From the NCBI GenBank assembly GCA_936936565.1, contig CAKZIX010000012.1, positions 1-24,850 on the forward strand: DNA of 24,850 nt. Reading direction: 5' to 3'. The position numbers and the translations under genes were made by a program. Below, piece after piece: positions 6,732 through 14,398 of the stretch. This DNA is from an uncultured Nocardiaceae bacterium. GTDB lineage: Bacteria; Actinomycetota; Actinomycetes; Mycobacteriales; Mycobacteriaceae. How positions within the stretch are numbered: the first letter of the stretch is position 1; every line of letters starts with the position of its first letter. Below the pieces are notes generated by a model. It was not told where the DNA came from, did no database searches, and saw nothing but the letters and a program-made list of their open reading frames with translations.

Positions 6732-6896
6732 CCCGGCCGGTAACGACGGACCGGGGCGGTGCGACGATCTAGCACTACCGCAGATTGATTGTGCGCGAGC
6801 GTGGGAACTCTCGAAGCACAGCTCCCCGAATGTCGGGAAGCGTAAATCCCGTTCTGCCGGTAGCGTTGTTAGACCGGGACTGGGAGGAGCGGCAAC

Positions 6897-8657
6897 ATGA
6901 GCCCTATCGAGAACGCTGATTCGGCAAGCTGGCGAGAGCTCGAAGCCCTCCGAGCCGAGGCGGCCGCACTCCGCCGACAAATCGCGGATCATTCCGATCG
7001 CACCCGCGAGCTCGAGGCGCGCATCGATTCGCTGACGATCCGCAACGGCAAGCTGATGGACACGCTGAAAGAGGCGCGGACCCAGCTGATCGCTCTGCGT
7101 GAGGAGGTCGACCGGCTCGGGCAGCCGCCGAGCGGCTACGGCGTGCTGCTCGGGGTCCACCCGGACACCACCGTCGACGTGTTCACCTCCGGGCGCAAGA
7201 TGCGGCTGAACTGCTCGCCGAACATCGACACCACCGTTCTCGAAATGGGTCAGACGGTCCGCCTCAACGAGGCGCTGACCATCGTCGAGGCCTCCGAGTA
7301 CGAGAAGGTCGGCGAGATCACCACGCTGCGCGAGATCCTCGACGACGGCCGCCGCGCCTTGGTTGTCGGGCATGCCGACGAGGAGCGGGTGGTGGTGCTC
7401 GCCGAGCCGCTGCGCCGCGTCGCCGAGAACGACGACATCGACGACCCGAATTCGCCGATCCGCAAGCTGCGCCCGGGCGACTCGCTGCTGGTGGACACCA
7501 AAGCCGGCTACGCCTTCGAGCGGATTCCCAAGGCCGAGGTCGAAGACCTTGTGCTGGAAGAGGTTCCGGATGTCGACTACAACGACATCGGTGGCCTGGG
7601 CCGGCAGATCGAGCAGATCCGCGACGCCGTGGAGCTGCCGTTCCTGCACAAGGAGCTGTTCCGCGAATACTCCTTGCGTCCGCCCAAGGGCGTGCTGCTC
7701 TACGGTCCGCCCGGCTGCGGCAAGACGCTGATCGCCAAGGCTGTCGCGAACTCGCTGGCGAAGAAGATCGCCGAGGCGCGCGGCGAGGACGCCAAGGAAG
7801 CCAAGTCCTACTTCCTGAACATCAAGGGCCCTGAGCTGCTCAACAAGTTCGTCGGCGAGACCGAGCGCCACATCCGGATCATCTTCCAGCGCGCCCGCGA
7901 GAAGGCGTCCGAAGGTACGCCGGTGATCGTGTTCTTCGACGAGATGGATTCCATCTTCCGAACCCGCGGGTCGGGCGTCAGCTCCGATGTCGAGACCACC
8001 GTGGTGCCGCAGCTGCTCAGCGAGATCGACGGCGTCGAGGGCCTCGAGAACGTGATCGTGATCGGTGCGTCCAACCGTGAAGACATGATCGACCCGGCCA
8101 TCCTGCGGCCCGGCCGCTTGGACGTGAAGATCAAGATCGAGCGCCCGGACGCGGAGTCGGCACAGGACATCTTCTCCAAGTACCTCATCGAGACGCTGCC
8201 GCTGCACTCCGACGATCTGGCCGAATTCGGCGGCGATCGCGGCGCCTGCATCAAGACCATGATCGAGCGCGTGGTGGACCGGATGTACGCCGAGAGCGAG
8301 GACAACCGTTTCCTCGAGGTCACCTACGCCAACGGCGACAAGGAAGTCCTGTACTTCAAAGACTTCAATTCCGGCGCCATGATTCAGAACATCGTGGACC
8401 GGTCCAAGAAGTATGCGATCAAGTCGGTGCTCGACACCGGCGCACCGGGCCTGCGGATCCAGCACCTGTTCGATTCGATCGTCGACGAGTTCTCCGAGAA
8501 CGAGGACCTGCCGAACACCACGAACCCGGACGACTGGGCCCGCATTTCCGGCAAGAAGGGCGAGCGGATCGTCTACATCCGCACGCTGGTCACCGGCAAG
8601 AACGCCTCGGCCAGCCGAGCCATCGACACCGAGTCCAACACCGGCCAGTACCTGTAG
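6897..8657 (+). CDS. arc: Proteasome-associated AAA+ ATPase ARC/Mpa
   Basis: Hexameric unfoldase that recognises pupylated proteins and feeds them to the 20S proteasome. The 586 residues show the full architecture: N-terminal coiled coil (about 8-75) that binds Pup, two OB domains (about 78-220) and an AAA+ module with Walker A GPPGCGKT (270-277), pore-loop region KFVGE (317-321), Walker B VIVFFDEMD (343-351) and the sensor/arginine-finger region ending RPGRLDVKI. The C-terminus is GQYL, the Gln-Tyr-Leu tail that docks into the proteasome core. GGGAGGAG precedes the ATG. Called mpa in mycobacteria. The partner genes dop, pup, prcBA and pafA lie downstream in this window. Confidence 0.97.
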   Translation: MSPIENADSASWRELEALRAEAAALRRQIADHSDRTRELEARIDSLTIRNGKLMDTLKEARTQLIALREEVDRLGQPPSGYGVLLGVHPDTTVDVFTSGRKMRLNCSPNIDTTVLEMGQTVRLNEALTIVEASEYEKVGEITTLREILDDGRRALVVGHADEERVVVLAEPLRRVAENDDIDDPNSPIRKLRPGDSLLVDTKAGYAFERIPKAEVEDLVLEEVPDVDYNDIGGLGRQIEQIRDAVELPFLHKELFREYSLRPPKGVLLYGPPGCGKTLIAKAVANSLAKKIAEARGEDAKEAKSYFLNIKGPELLNKFVGETERHIRIIFQRAREKASEGTPVIVFFDEMDSIFRTRGSGVSSDVETTVVPQLLSEIDGVEGLENVIVIGASNREDMIDPAILRPGRLDVKIKIERPDAESAQDIFSKYLIETLPLHSDDLAEFGGDRGACIKTMIERVVDRMYAESEDNRFLEVTYANGDKEVLYFKDFNSGAMIQNIVDRSKKYAIKSVLDTGAPGLRIQHLFDSIVDEFSENEDLPNTTNPDDWARISGKKGERIVYIRTLVTGKNASASRAIDTESNTGQYL

Positions 8658-8686
8658 GTACACGCCACTGGCCGGCCTCCGGAGCA

Positions 8687-8704
8687 CGCACCGCTAGAGG
8701 TGCG
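8687..8704 (+). terminator. Small hairpin after arc
   Basis: cgcacc (8687-8692) and ggtgcg (8699-8704) pair around a 6-base loop 30 nt after the arc stop. It is short and lacks a T-run. The rest of 8658-8829 holds another 6-bp hairpin (ggcggc 8802-8807 with gccgcc 8813-8818) just before the next start, and nothing else I can support. Confidence 0.3.
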
Positions 8705-8829
8705 GCTGGCGTGGTGGGGTGCGACGGACAGTCCCGCAAGGCGCGCGGGGTTCTGCCGCGTTGCCCCGGATCGGCGGGCACGACATTTCGGGGCTGCCAC
8801 AGGCGGCGTCCTGCCGCCAGCATCGAGGT

Positions 8830-9129
8830 ATGCGCATTCTCGCCAAACGAACTCTGCTTGTCGCTGCTGCCGGCGCGCTGGTCGGCGGCGCCCTGAGTAC
8901 CGCCGCCGCGCCGGCCGGGGCGGCGCCCGCGACGTGCGACGCCGGGCTGATCCTGGCCACGGTCGGCTACTCCGAATGCACAGTGCCGGTGCAGCATCGG
9001 GTGCGCGTGGTCTGCCGTGGTTTCGCAAGCACCTACGAGCGCTACGGCAACTACGCCTGGGGCGGGCAGCGCTCCTGGGCATGGTGCGACGCGCCGTTCA
9101 CGGCAGTCGGCGCGTACCCCGCACTCTGA
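8830..9129 (+). CDS. Small secreted Cys-containing protein, unknown function
   Basis: A 99-residue protein with a Sec-type signal peptide: MRILAKRTLL, a long Ala/Gly hydrophobic stretch and a likely cut after an AGA-AP site near residue 34. The mature part is about 65 residues with four Cys (ATCDAG, SECTVP, VVCRGF, WCDAPF), probably two disulfides, and aromatic-rich RYGNYAWGGQRSWAW. It resembles in general style the small secreted Cys proteins common in Mycobacteriales, but no family is recognised. GAGGT lies 1-5 nt before the ATG, unusually close. A decayed copy of part of it lies just downstream. Confidence 0.7.
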   Translation: MRILAKRTLLVAAAGALVGGALSTAAAPAGAAPATCDAGLILATVGYSECTVPVQHRVRVVCRGFASTYERYGNYAWGGQRSWAWCDAPFTAVGAYPAL

Positions 9130-9171
9130 CTCGACACCGGACGACTCGCACTGCGTCACCCCGCGCATCGT

Positions 9172-9219
9172 GTTCCGGTCCTGGGCGCCACCTACGAGCG
9201 CTACGGCAACGTGGCCTGA
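9172..9219 (+). pseudogene. Decayed partial duplicate of the small secreted protein
   Basis: A 21-bp stretch encoding TYERYGN is identical at 9031-9051 (inside the gene) and 9190-9210. The second copy reads VPVLGATYERYGNVA and then stops. In the same frame just upstream, HRV also matches HRV of the gene. There is no start, no signal peptide and no downstream Cys-rich part. The rest of 9130-9303 shows no gene. Confidence 0.55.
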
Positions 9220-9289
9220 CACGGGCTGCCACTCGTCGACATCGCGACGTGCCGTCCGCGCAGGTGATCACGTAGTCGCACGCGGCAGG

Positions 9290-9295
9290 TAGCGT
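9290..9295 (+). promoter_or_regulatory. -10 element TAGCGT, likely leaderless
   Basis: TAGCGT lies 8 nt before the GTG at 9304, with no Shine-Dalgarno between them. Confidence 0.4.
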
Positions 9296-9303
9296 TCCGG
9301 GAC

Positions 9304-10395
9304 GTGACAATCCCGTCGGTGCCCCATGTGGAGATCGAGTCGCTCGATCAGTTCGACACGATGGTGGCGGCCGGCGCGACGGCGATGACCGGGTGGCGGG
9401 TGCAGTCGGTGGATCTGTCCGGACGGACCGAACCGCTGCTGCAGCTGAACCCGGCCGGGTCGATCTTTCTCGGTTGTCTGCTCTCGGACGCGGCCGCGGA
9501 CGGGATTCGCGGCGGTGGCGGGCTGGTGTTCCCGCGGCTGCCGCAATTGCCGTTCGATCCGTACCGCGCCGCGCTGTACACCGCGGAGGAGCTGTACGCC
9601 GGTATCGAGAACGGGTACGACGCGACGCCGGACGCGCAGACCTATGCCTGGGCGCGCCGCCACGTCGAGATCGGCGACCTCGGGCACACGCTATCCGAAG
9701 CGCTGCACGATCATTCGATCGCCGACGCGCTCGACGAGCTCGCCGCCGACCCGCCGTGGGTCGGCGTGATGGGCGGGCACGGCATCGCGCGCGGGGACGC
9801 CGAGTACACCGATGCCGTGCGGCTCGGGCGCGCGCTGACGCGGGCCGGGCGCACGGTGGTCACCGGCGGCGGACCGGGCGCGATGGAGGCGGCGAATCTA
9901 GGCGCGATGCTGTCGGGCTACGACGACGCCGCACTCGACGACGCGGTGTCGGCGCTGGCGGTCGTGCCGTCGTTTCGGCCGTCGGTGGAGAACTGGGCGC
10001 AGGTGGCGCTCACGATCCGGCATCGGTACCCGGGAGACGGCGGAATCTCCGTTCCCACATGGTTTTACGGACACGAGCCGCCCAACGTGTTCGCCGGTGC
10101 GATCGCGAAATACTTCTCGAATGCCCAGCGCGAAGATGTATTGCTGCGCCGCGCCCGGGGCGGCATCGTCTATCTACCCGGCGCTGCGGGCACGGTGCAG
10201 GAGATCTTCCAGGCGGTGACGCCGAACTATTACGGCGACGCCGCCACCCAGGTCCCGATGATTCTGGTCGGCCGTGCGCACTGGACCGAACGGGTGCCGG
10301 TCTGGACGGTGCTGCAGGCGCTGGCCGCGCAACGGCCGATGGCCGCCGGTTTACATCTGGTCGACAGCATCGACGAAGCCGTGCAGCTGATCTAG
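9304..10395 (+). CDS. LOG-family Rossmann-fold nucleotide-binding protein (long form)
   Basis: A 363-residue protein whose C-terminal two thirds has the LOG/TIGR00725-like Rossmann fold. It contains WVGVMGGHGIARG (about 151-163), then VVTGGGPGAMEAAN (about 183-196) and YLPGAAGTVQEIF (about 292-304), which correspond to the family's GGGxxGxM and PGGxGTxxE motifs (here PGAAGTVQE, with Ala in place of the second Gly). Short LOG proteins release free cytokinin bases from nucleotides. This long actinobacterial branch has about 140 extra N-terminal residues and no established substrate. The GTG start has a -10-like hexamer 8 nt upstream. The downstream gene's promoter overlaps its stop codon. Confidence 0.78.
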   Translation: MTIPSVPHVEIESLDQFDTMVAAGATAMTGWRVQSVDLSGRTEPLLQLNPAGSIFLGCLLSDAAADGIRGGGGLVFPRLPQLPFDPYRAALYTAEELYAGIENGYDATPDAQTYAWARRHVEIGDLGHTLSEALHDHSIADALDELAADPPWVGVMGGHGIARGDAEYTDAVRLGRALTRAGRTVVTGGGPGAMEAANLGAMLSGYDDAALDDAVSALAVVPSFRPSVENWAQVALTIRHRYPGDGGISVPTWFYGHEPPNVFAGAIAKYFSNAQREDVLLRRARGGIVYLPGAAGTVQEIFQAVTPNYYGDAATQVPMILVGRAHWTERVPVWTVLQALAAQRPMAAGLHLVDSIDEAVQLI

Positions 10396-10398
10396 GCT
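10393..10398 (+). promoter_or_regulatory. -10 element TAGGCT overlapping the LOG-gene stop
   Basis: The stop codon TAG is the first half of TAGGCT, which lies 6 nt before the GTG at 10405. The next gene may therefore start its own leaderless transcript at the end of this one. Confidence 0.35.
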
Positions 10399-10404
10399 GC
10401 GCGC

Positions 10405-11085
10405 GTGCAGGTACAACTTCGCCACAATCCCGCATCGACCGTCGCCCGCTGCTTCCTCGCCGGCGGCGAACCGCTGCGCGTGGAAAGCGGCGCCATGATC
10501 GCCCACTCTGCCGGAGTCACGTTGCAGGCCAAGGCCGAAGGCGGCCTGATGGCTGGACTGAAGCGTTCGGTGCTGTCCGGCGAATCGTTCTTCGTCACCA
10601 CCTACACCGCGCCGCCACAGGGCGGCTGGGTGGACGTCGCCTCGGCGCTACCCGGCGACGCGTTCGCGCTGCCGATCGTGCCGGACCGGCCTTTCTTCAT
10701 CAACCGCGGCGGCTGGCTGGCCAGCTCGCACGGCGTCGAGGTGGAAACCAAGTGGGGCGGCATGGCCAACCTGTTCGGCGGCGAGGGCGGGTTCGGCCTG
10801 CGTGCGCACGGCAACGGCGAGGTCGTGCTCGGCGTGTACGGGGCGATCGACGTGATCGACCTGCAGCCGGGCGAACTGGTCACCATCGACACCGGACACG
10901 TCGTCGCCTACGACCTGGCGATGCGCTTCGAATTGCGACGCGCGGTGGCCGGCAAGATGTTTCAGACGATGAAGTCGGGCGAAGGATTCGTCTTCGACTT
11001 CACCGGTCCCGGCCGGGTGCTGCTGCAAACCCGCAACCCGAGCGCGTTCGCCAGCTGGGTCGGCAGCATGGCGCCCGGCCGCTAG
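10405..11085 (+). CDS. AIM24 / TIGR00266 family protein
   Basis: A 226-residue beta-rich protein of the AIM24 (TIGR00266) family. Recognisable stretches are LRVESGAMIAHS (about 29-40), GLKRSVLSGESFFVTTYTA (about 51-69), RGGWLASSHGVEVETKWGG (about 99-117), GEVVLGVYGAIDVIDL (about 137-152) and LLQTRNPSAFASWV (about 208-221). The first is the typical 'v e pGamv' loop and the last the typical 'v QtRsl..la' end. The bacterial role is unknown; the yeast namesake affects mitochondrial inner-membrane organisation. It starts with GTG and lies 9 nt after the LOG-family gene, with no Shine-Dalgarno. Confidence 0.88.
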   Translation: MQVQLRHNPASTVARCFLAGGEPLRVESGAMIAHSAGVTLQAKAEGGLMAGLKRSVLSGESFFVTTYTAPPQGGWVDVASALPGDAFALPIVPDRPFFINRGGWLASSHGVEVETKWGGMANLFGGEGGFGLRAHGNGEVVLGVYGAIDVIDLQPGELVTIDTGHVVAYDLAMRFELRRAVAGKMFQTMKSGEGFVFDFTGPGRVLLQTRNPSAFASWVGSMAPGR

Positions 11086-11101
11086 CCCCCTCTTTTGGGG
11101 G
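11086..11101 (+). terminator. Short C5/G5 hairpin after the AIM24-family gene
   Basis: ccccc (11086-11090) and ggggg (11097-11101) flank tctttt directly after the stop. The five-base-pair stem is too short to be sure of a role. Confidence 0.25.
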
Positions 11102-11121
11102 ATCCACCCACGCGGGCGCGC

Positions 11122-12180
11122 ATGCCAGGGTTGGGCGCCGTGGGCGAACCCTATCTGCGCACCGTGCGGCAGGCATGCACCGCCGCGCTCGACAACGATC
11201 CGGCGTTCACCGAGCTACTGAATCGGTTGATCGTGGAATCCGACGGCTTGCCCCCGGCCGAACTCACCGCGGCGCTGCCGCCCATCGCCAACGCCATCGC
11301 CAACACCTCACCCGGTCTCAGCGGCTGGCTCTCGCTAGTCTGCGGCTCGTGGATCGAAGGGGGCGCCGACCCGGACCCGGTCGGCGCCGTGATCGTCGAC
11401 CGCACGGCCCGCGTCGCCAACGCGGCGGTCCTGTTCGCCGACGCCTGGACGGCAGCCGGCGGCGGACCGCTACCGGACATGGAACAGGACCAGCCGACGG
11501 CGGAGATCCTCGGCGTGGTGACGCCTGAACTGGACGATTTCGACGAGCTCGCGATGCTGTCCTGGTTCACCTTGCCCCAACACGTCCAGGCCGCGTGCAC
11601 GGTCTTGCAGATGGGTCCGCGCGTGCGGGCCGGAGTAACCGATCGCGCCGACCAGATTCAGGTCGCGACGCAGGCCGCTCGGCACTGGGAGCCAACGGGA
11701 TTCGTCGAGAAGCTGTTGCGGGTGCTCGACGACGAACCGATTCTGGTGCTGCATCGTGAACTGCGCCGCGGCTGGACCGTCCGAATCTCCGGGATCGGTG
11801 ACAACTTTCAGTTGCAGACCTTGCTGGCCGGCGCGCTGGTCGGACGCGCGGGCGGCCTGCCCGGTACGCCGCCGGATCCGCGAGTACTCGCCAGCTTCAC
11901 CGATTCCGACGTCGCGGATGCACCGACGGTGACCGCGTGGTGGAACCTCGTCGACCCGCGCGGCGAATGGATCTGGAACGAGGGCGTGCCGGCCGACATT
12001 CCACTGTTCGACGGCACCAGGGTGGTGGTCCTCGATCCGCTGCCGTACGCGCGCAGCTGGAACGCCGGGCGGCAGTTTCCGTTGATGACGGCGAAGCTGA
12101 CGGTCGTCACCGAGCACCCGCCGGAGCAATTGAGTACGTGGTGGCCGCGGCTCGCGCCGGCGCAGACACTCCGACAGTAG
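11122..12180 (+). CDS. Conserved-looking hypothetical protein, no recognised family
   Basis: A 352-residue (from ATG 11122) acidic soluble-looking protein with no signal peptide or membrane segment. The first 140 residues are Ala-rich and probably helical (LRTVRQACTAALDNDPAFTE and following). After a middle segment (VTPELDDFDELAMLSWFTLP), the C-terminal part has many beta-like stretches and Trp residues (AWWNLVDPRGEWIWNEG, STWWPRL). Third-position GC is high throughout, which supports coding. The start is uncertain: GTG 11140 and TTG 11095 are also in frame, and none has a good Shine-Dalgarno. It follows the AIM24-family gene and ends 11 nt before the convergent NUDIX gene. I cannot assign a function. 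Confidence 0.6.
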   Translation: MPGLGAVGEPYLRTVRQACTAALDNDPAFTELLNRLIVESDGLPPAELTAALPPIANAIANTSPGLSGWLSLVCGSWIEGGADPDPVGAVIVDRTARVANAAVLFADAWTAAGGGPLPDMEQDQPTAEILGVVTPELDDFDELAMLSWFTLPQHVQAACTVLQMGPRVRAGVTDRADQIQVATQAARHWEPTGFVEKLLRVLDDEPILVLHRELRRGWTVRISGIGDNFQLQTLLAGALVGRAGGLPGTPPDPRVLASFTDSDVADAPTVTAWWNLVDPRGEWIWNEGVPADIPLFDGTRVVVLDPLPYARSWNAGRQFPLMTAKLTVVTEHPPEQLSTWWPRLAPAQTLRQ

Positions 12181-12191
12181 CTCCGATGGCG

Positions 12192-12704
12192 TTAGTGCAG
12201 CCCTAGGTACGGGACCAGCGCACGGGTGTCGTCGACGAACGGCCAGGCCGGATCGGCCAGGTGTTCCAACAGCTGGCCACTGGTCCACCACCAGCCGTCG
12301 ACGATCTCGCTCGCCTGGTGGACGAACGGGCCGTCGTGGCGAGCCTCATACGCAAACAGATGGCAGCGCAACGGTTTTCCGGCCCATTCGCCGTCCCACG
12401 CGAGCTGGGCGAGCGGCCGGATCGCGACATCGCGCACGCCGAGCTCCTCGTCCAGTTCCCGCAGCGCGGCCGCCTCCGGCGTCTCGCCGGCGTCCACCAC
12501 ACCACCGGCGAGGCAGTCGTGGCGCGACGGCCACGTCGCCTTCGTCGCGGTGCGCAGGTGCACGTATATCCGCTCGTCGCGGGCCCGCACCAGCACGCCC
12601 GCCGACGCGTGCCAGAGCCCGTGCGCGTACACCTCGCGGCGGGTCGCCGCACCGGTGACGACGCCGCCGGCGTCGTACACCGCAATCACTTCGTCCAGAC
12701 TCAC
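12192..12704 (-). CDS. NUDIX hydrolase
   Basis: A 170-residue pyrophosphohydrolase of the NUDIX superfamily, which cleaves nucleoside diphosphates linked to another group. The complete Nudix box is present at about residues 67-89: G, five residues, E, seven residues, then RELDEELGV. The overall layout (MSLDEVIAVYDAGGVV, then HASAGVLVRARDERIYVHLR) is like Idi/YfcD-type NUDIX proteins with an N-terminal 'v d..g' extension. Substrate not predictable. The GTG start at 12704 lies in a 43-base divergent gap shared with the Ddn-like gene. An AACGAT hexamer sits 6 nt upstream, so it may be leaderless. Confidence 0.9.
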   Translation of the reverse strand: MSLDEVIAVYDAGGVVTGAATRREVYAHGLWHASAGVLVRARDERIYVHLRTATKATWPSRHDCLAGGVVDAGETPEAAALRELDEELGVRDVAIRPLAQLAWDGEWAGKPLRCHLFAYEARHDGPFVHQASEIVDGWWWTSGQLLEHLADPAWPFVDDTRALVPYLGLH

Positions 12705-12747
12705 CGCACCATCGTTTCACCGCCGCACGTGTGGGTATCTCCGGCGC

Positions 12748-13128
12748 ATGCCGTTGCCGCGTTCCCTTGCTCGCTTCAATATCAACGCCACCAACCGGCT
12801 CACCGGACTGGTGGCCGGACGGCTCCCGGGATACGCGATCATCCTGCACAAGGGCCGCAATTCGGGACGCGCGTACCGCACCCCAGTCAACGCGTTCGAG
12901 GTCGACGGTGGCTACCGCATCGCCCTGACCTACGGCAAGAACTCCGACTGGGTGAAGAACGTGCTCGCCGCCGGGGGCTTCGAGGTGGAGCACCGCGGCA
13001 CGACGATCGCGCTCACCGCGCCGACGGTCGTCCACGACCCGGCGATGGCGTGGGCGCCGATCGGGTTTCGCCAGGTGCTCAAGACCCTCGGCGTACAGGA
13101 CTATCTGCAGGCGACCCCCGCCGCCTAG
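12748..13128 (+). CDS. Ddn-like nitroreductase-fold (F420-type) protein
   Basis: A 126-residue split-beta-barrel protein of the deazaflavin (F420)-dependent nitroreductase/Ddn family, abundant in Mycobacteriales. Typical features: a basic N-terminal helix (LARFNINATNRLTGLVAGRL), then IILHKGRNSGRAYRTPVNAF (about 31-50), the cofactor-binding core, and LTYGKNSDWVKNVLAAGGFE (about 59-78). The family uses reduced F420 to reduce quinones or other electrophiles; the physiological substrate here is unknown. The ATG is the only sensible start. Its TAG and the stop of the convergent DUF418 gene share one CTAG. Confidence 0.85.
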   Translation: MPLPRSLARFNINATNRLTGLVAGRLPGYAIILHKGRNSGRAYRTPVNAFEVDGGYRIALTYGKNSDWVKNVLAAGGFEVEHRGTTIALTAPTVVHDPAMAWAPIGFRQVLKTLGVQDYLQATPAA

Positions 13129-14279
13129 CCTTTACCGGTCAGTGCAGGCACCTGGTCCCGGCGCGTGGTGATCGCCCGGTAGCTGGAGTTCCACAGCCAT
13201 TCGACGGGCCCGCGCTCGAACCGCGACAGCCACAGCCGGGCGAACAGCAGAATGCCCGCGGTGACGACGAGGTACACGGCGACCGTGAAGGGCACCCGCG
13301 CCTGGGCGCCGACCTGTGCCGCCAACCCCAAGCCCCATCCGTAACACAGCACCGAAGCCAGAATGTTCTGCAGGACATAGCAACTCAACGCCATGCGGCC
13401 GACGTCGGACAGCCGGGCGCCGACCAGCCCGAGCTGGTCGCGGTGCGCGTAGAAGGTGGCCACCGCGCCGAGGATGCCCAGCGACACGAACGGCGCCGTC
13501 CCGTAGCGGCCGGCCACGACCCCCGCCGCGCCGCCGAACACGTTGAGCGTGAAGTCGATCGGAAACGCCACCGCGCCCACGATCAGCAGCCGCCGGCGGA
13601 TCGCGGCACCCTGGGGACCGAGCACGCCCGCCTGGAACAGCTTCGCGCCGGCCAGGAACAGCGCGATCGACATCGCGAAGATCAGGATCGGTTCGAGCCG
13701 GAAGACGAGCGCATTCTCCAGCCGGAACACCACCAGATCCCACCACGAGCCGTCGGCGTAGGGGTTGAACTGTGCCGCCGTCCCCGGCTCGGCGGCCGGT
13801 GCCGCGAGGATCGCCACCGTGATCAGGCTCAGCAGCGCGACGTGCACCGAGGCCGTCGCAATCATCCAACGGCGTTGCGCGCGTTCGGAAGTCACCAACA
13901 GGTAGGCGACCACCAGTCCGGTCACCGCGTATCCCATCAGCACGTCGAACTCCACCACCAGCACGAAGTGCACGACGCCGTCGACGAACAGCAGCAGCGC
14001 TCGCCACGGGTACGGGCCCGGCCACGGCAGGCCCCGCTTGACGGCCGAGCGCTGCTGAATCGCCAGCCCGATGCCGAACATGATCGTCAGCAGGCCGAGA
14101 AACTTGCCCTGCGCCAACGCCTGCAACACCTTTTCCGCCCACAGCCACGCACCCGAAGGCTGGTCGACCTGTTCGAGATAGCCGATGAACCCTTCCGGGC
14201 TGGTGAACAGCCAGATGTTCGTGCCGAGGGTGCCGAGGATCGCGATGCCGCGAAGCACGTCGAGCGACTTGTAGCGCAT
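13125..14279 (-). CDS. DUF418-family polytopic membrane protein
   Basis: A 384-residue inner membrane protein of the DUF418 family (YeiB-like, related to acyltransferase-3/DUF1624 proteins). The start MRYKSLDVLRGIAILGTLGTN is the family signature. A DUF418 C-terminal domain covers about residues 220-370 (DVGRMALSCYVLQNILASVL, then LARLWLSRFERGPVEWLWN-like segment). I count about ten hydrophobic segments. The transported or modified substrate is unknown. An in-frame ATG at 14291 would add MVGA; the 14279 start fits the family better. It is divergent from dop across a 119-base gap. Confidence 0.88.
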   Translation of the reverse strand: MRYKSLDVLRGIAILGTLGTNIWLFTSPEGFIGYLEQVDQPSGAWLWAEKVLQALAQGKFLGLLTIMFGIGLAIQQRSAVKRGLPWPGPYPWRALLLFVDGVVHFVLVVEFDVLMGYAVTGLVVAYLLVTSERAQRRWMIATASVHVALLSLITVAILAAPAAEPGTAAQFNPYADGSWWDLVVFRLENALVFRLEPILIFAMSIALFLAGAKLFQAGVLGPQGAAIRRRLLIVGAVAFPIDFTLNVFGGAAGVVAGRYGTAPFVSLGILGAVATFYAHRDQLGLVGARLSDVGRMALSCYVLQNILASVLCYGWGLGLAAQVGAQARVPFTVAVYLVVTAGILLFARLWLSRFERGPVEWLWNSSYRAITTRRDQVPALTGKG

Positions 14280-14385
14280 GGCACCGACCATGCCCTGAAT
14301 CGCTGGGCTGGTCGTCCTCCGAAGGGATGATCGTGACCCCGGTGTGCTGCGCGTGGCCGCTGCCGCAGCGACCCCGGGCCGTCTA

Positions 14386-14391
14386 TAGGCT
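14386..14391 (+). promoter_or_regulatory. -10 element TAGGCT (overlapping TATAGG) of dop
   Basis: TAGGCT lies 7 nt before the dop ATG and there is no Shine-Dalgarno, so dop is probably leaderless. An in-frame extension back to 14327 has no support from the family. Confidence 0.45.
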
Positions 14392-14398
14392 CGACGGC

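Noticed and set aside
9393..11528. 711-codon plus-strand frame across the LOG and AIM24 genes
   Set aside because: Arg-rich out-of-frame shadow of two well recognised proteins.
12261..14330. 689-codon plus-strand frame across NUDIX, Ddn-like and DUF418 genes
   Set aside because: Shadow frame; the real genes have full family motifs on their own strands and the frame product is low-complexity.
14327..14398. N-terminal extension of dop by 24 codons
   Set aside because: The family starts at MQRIIGIEVEYG, and a -10 hexamer lies between the upstream start and this ATG.
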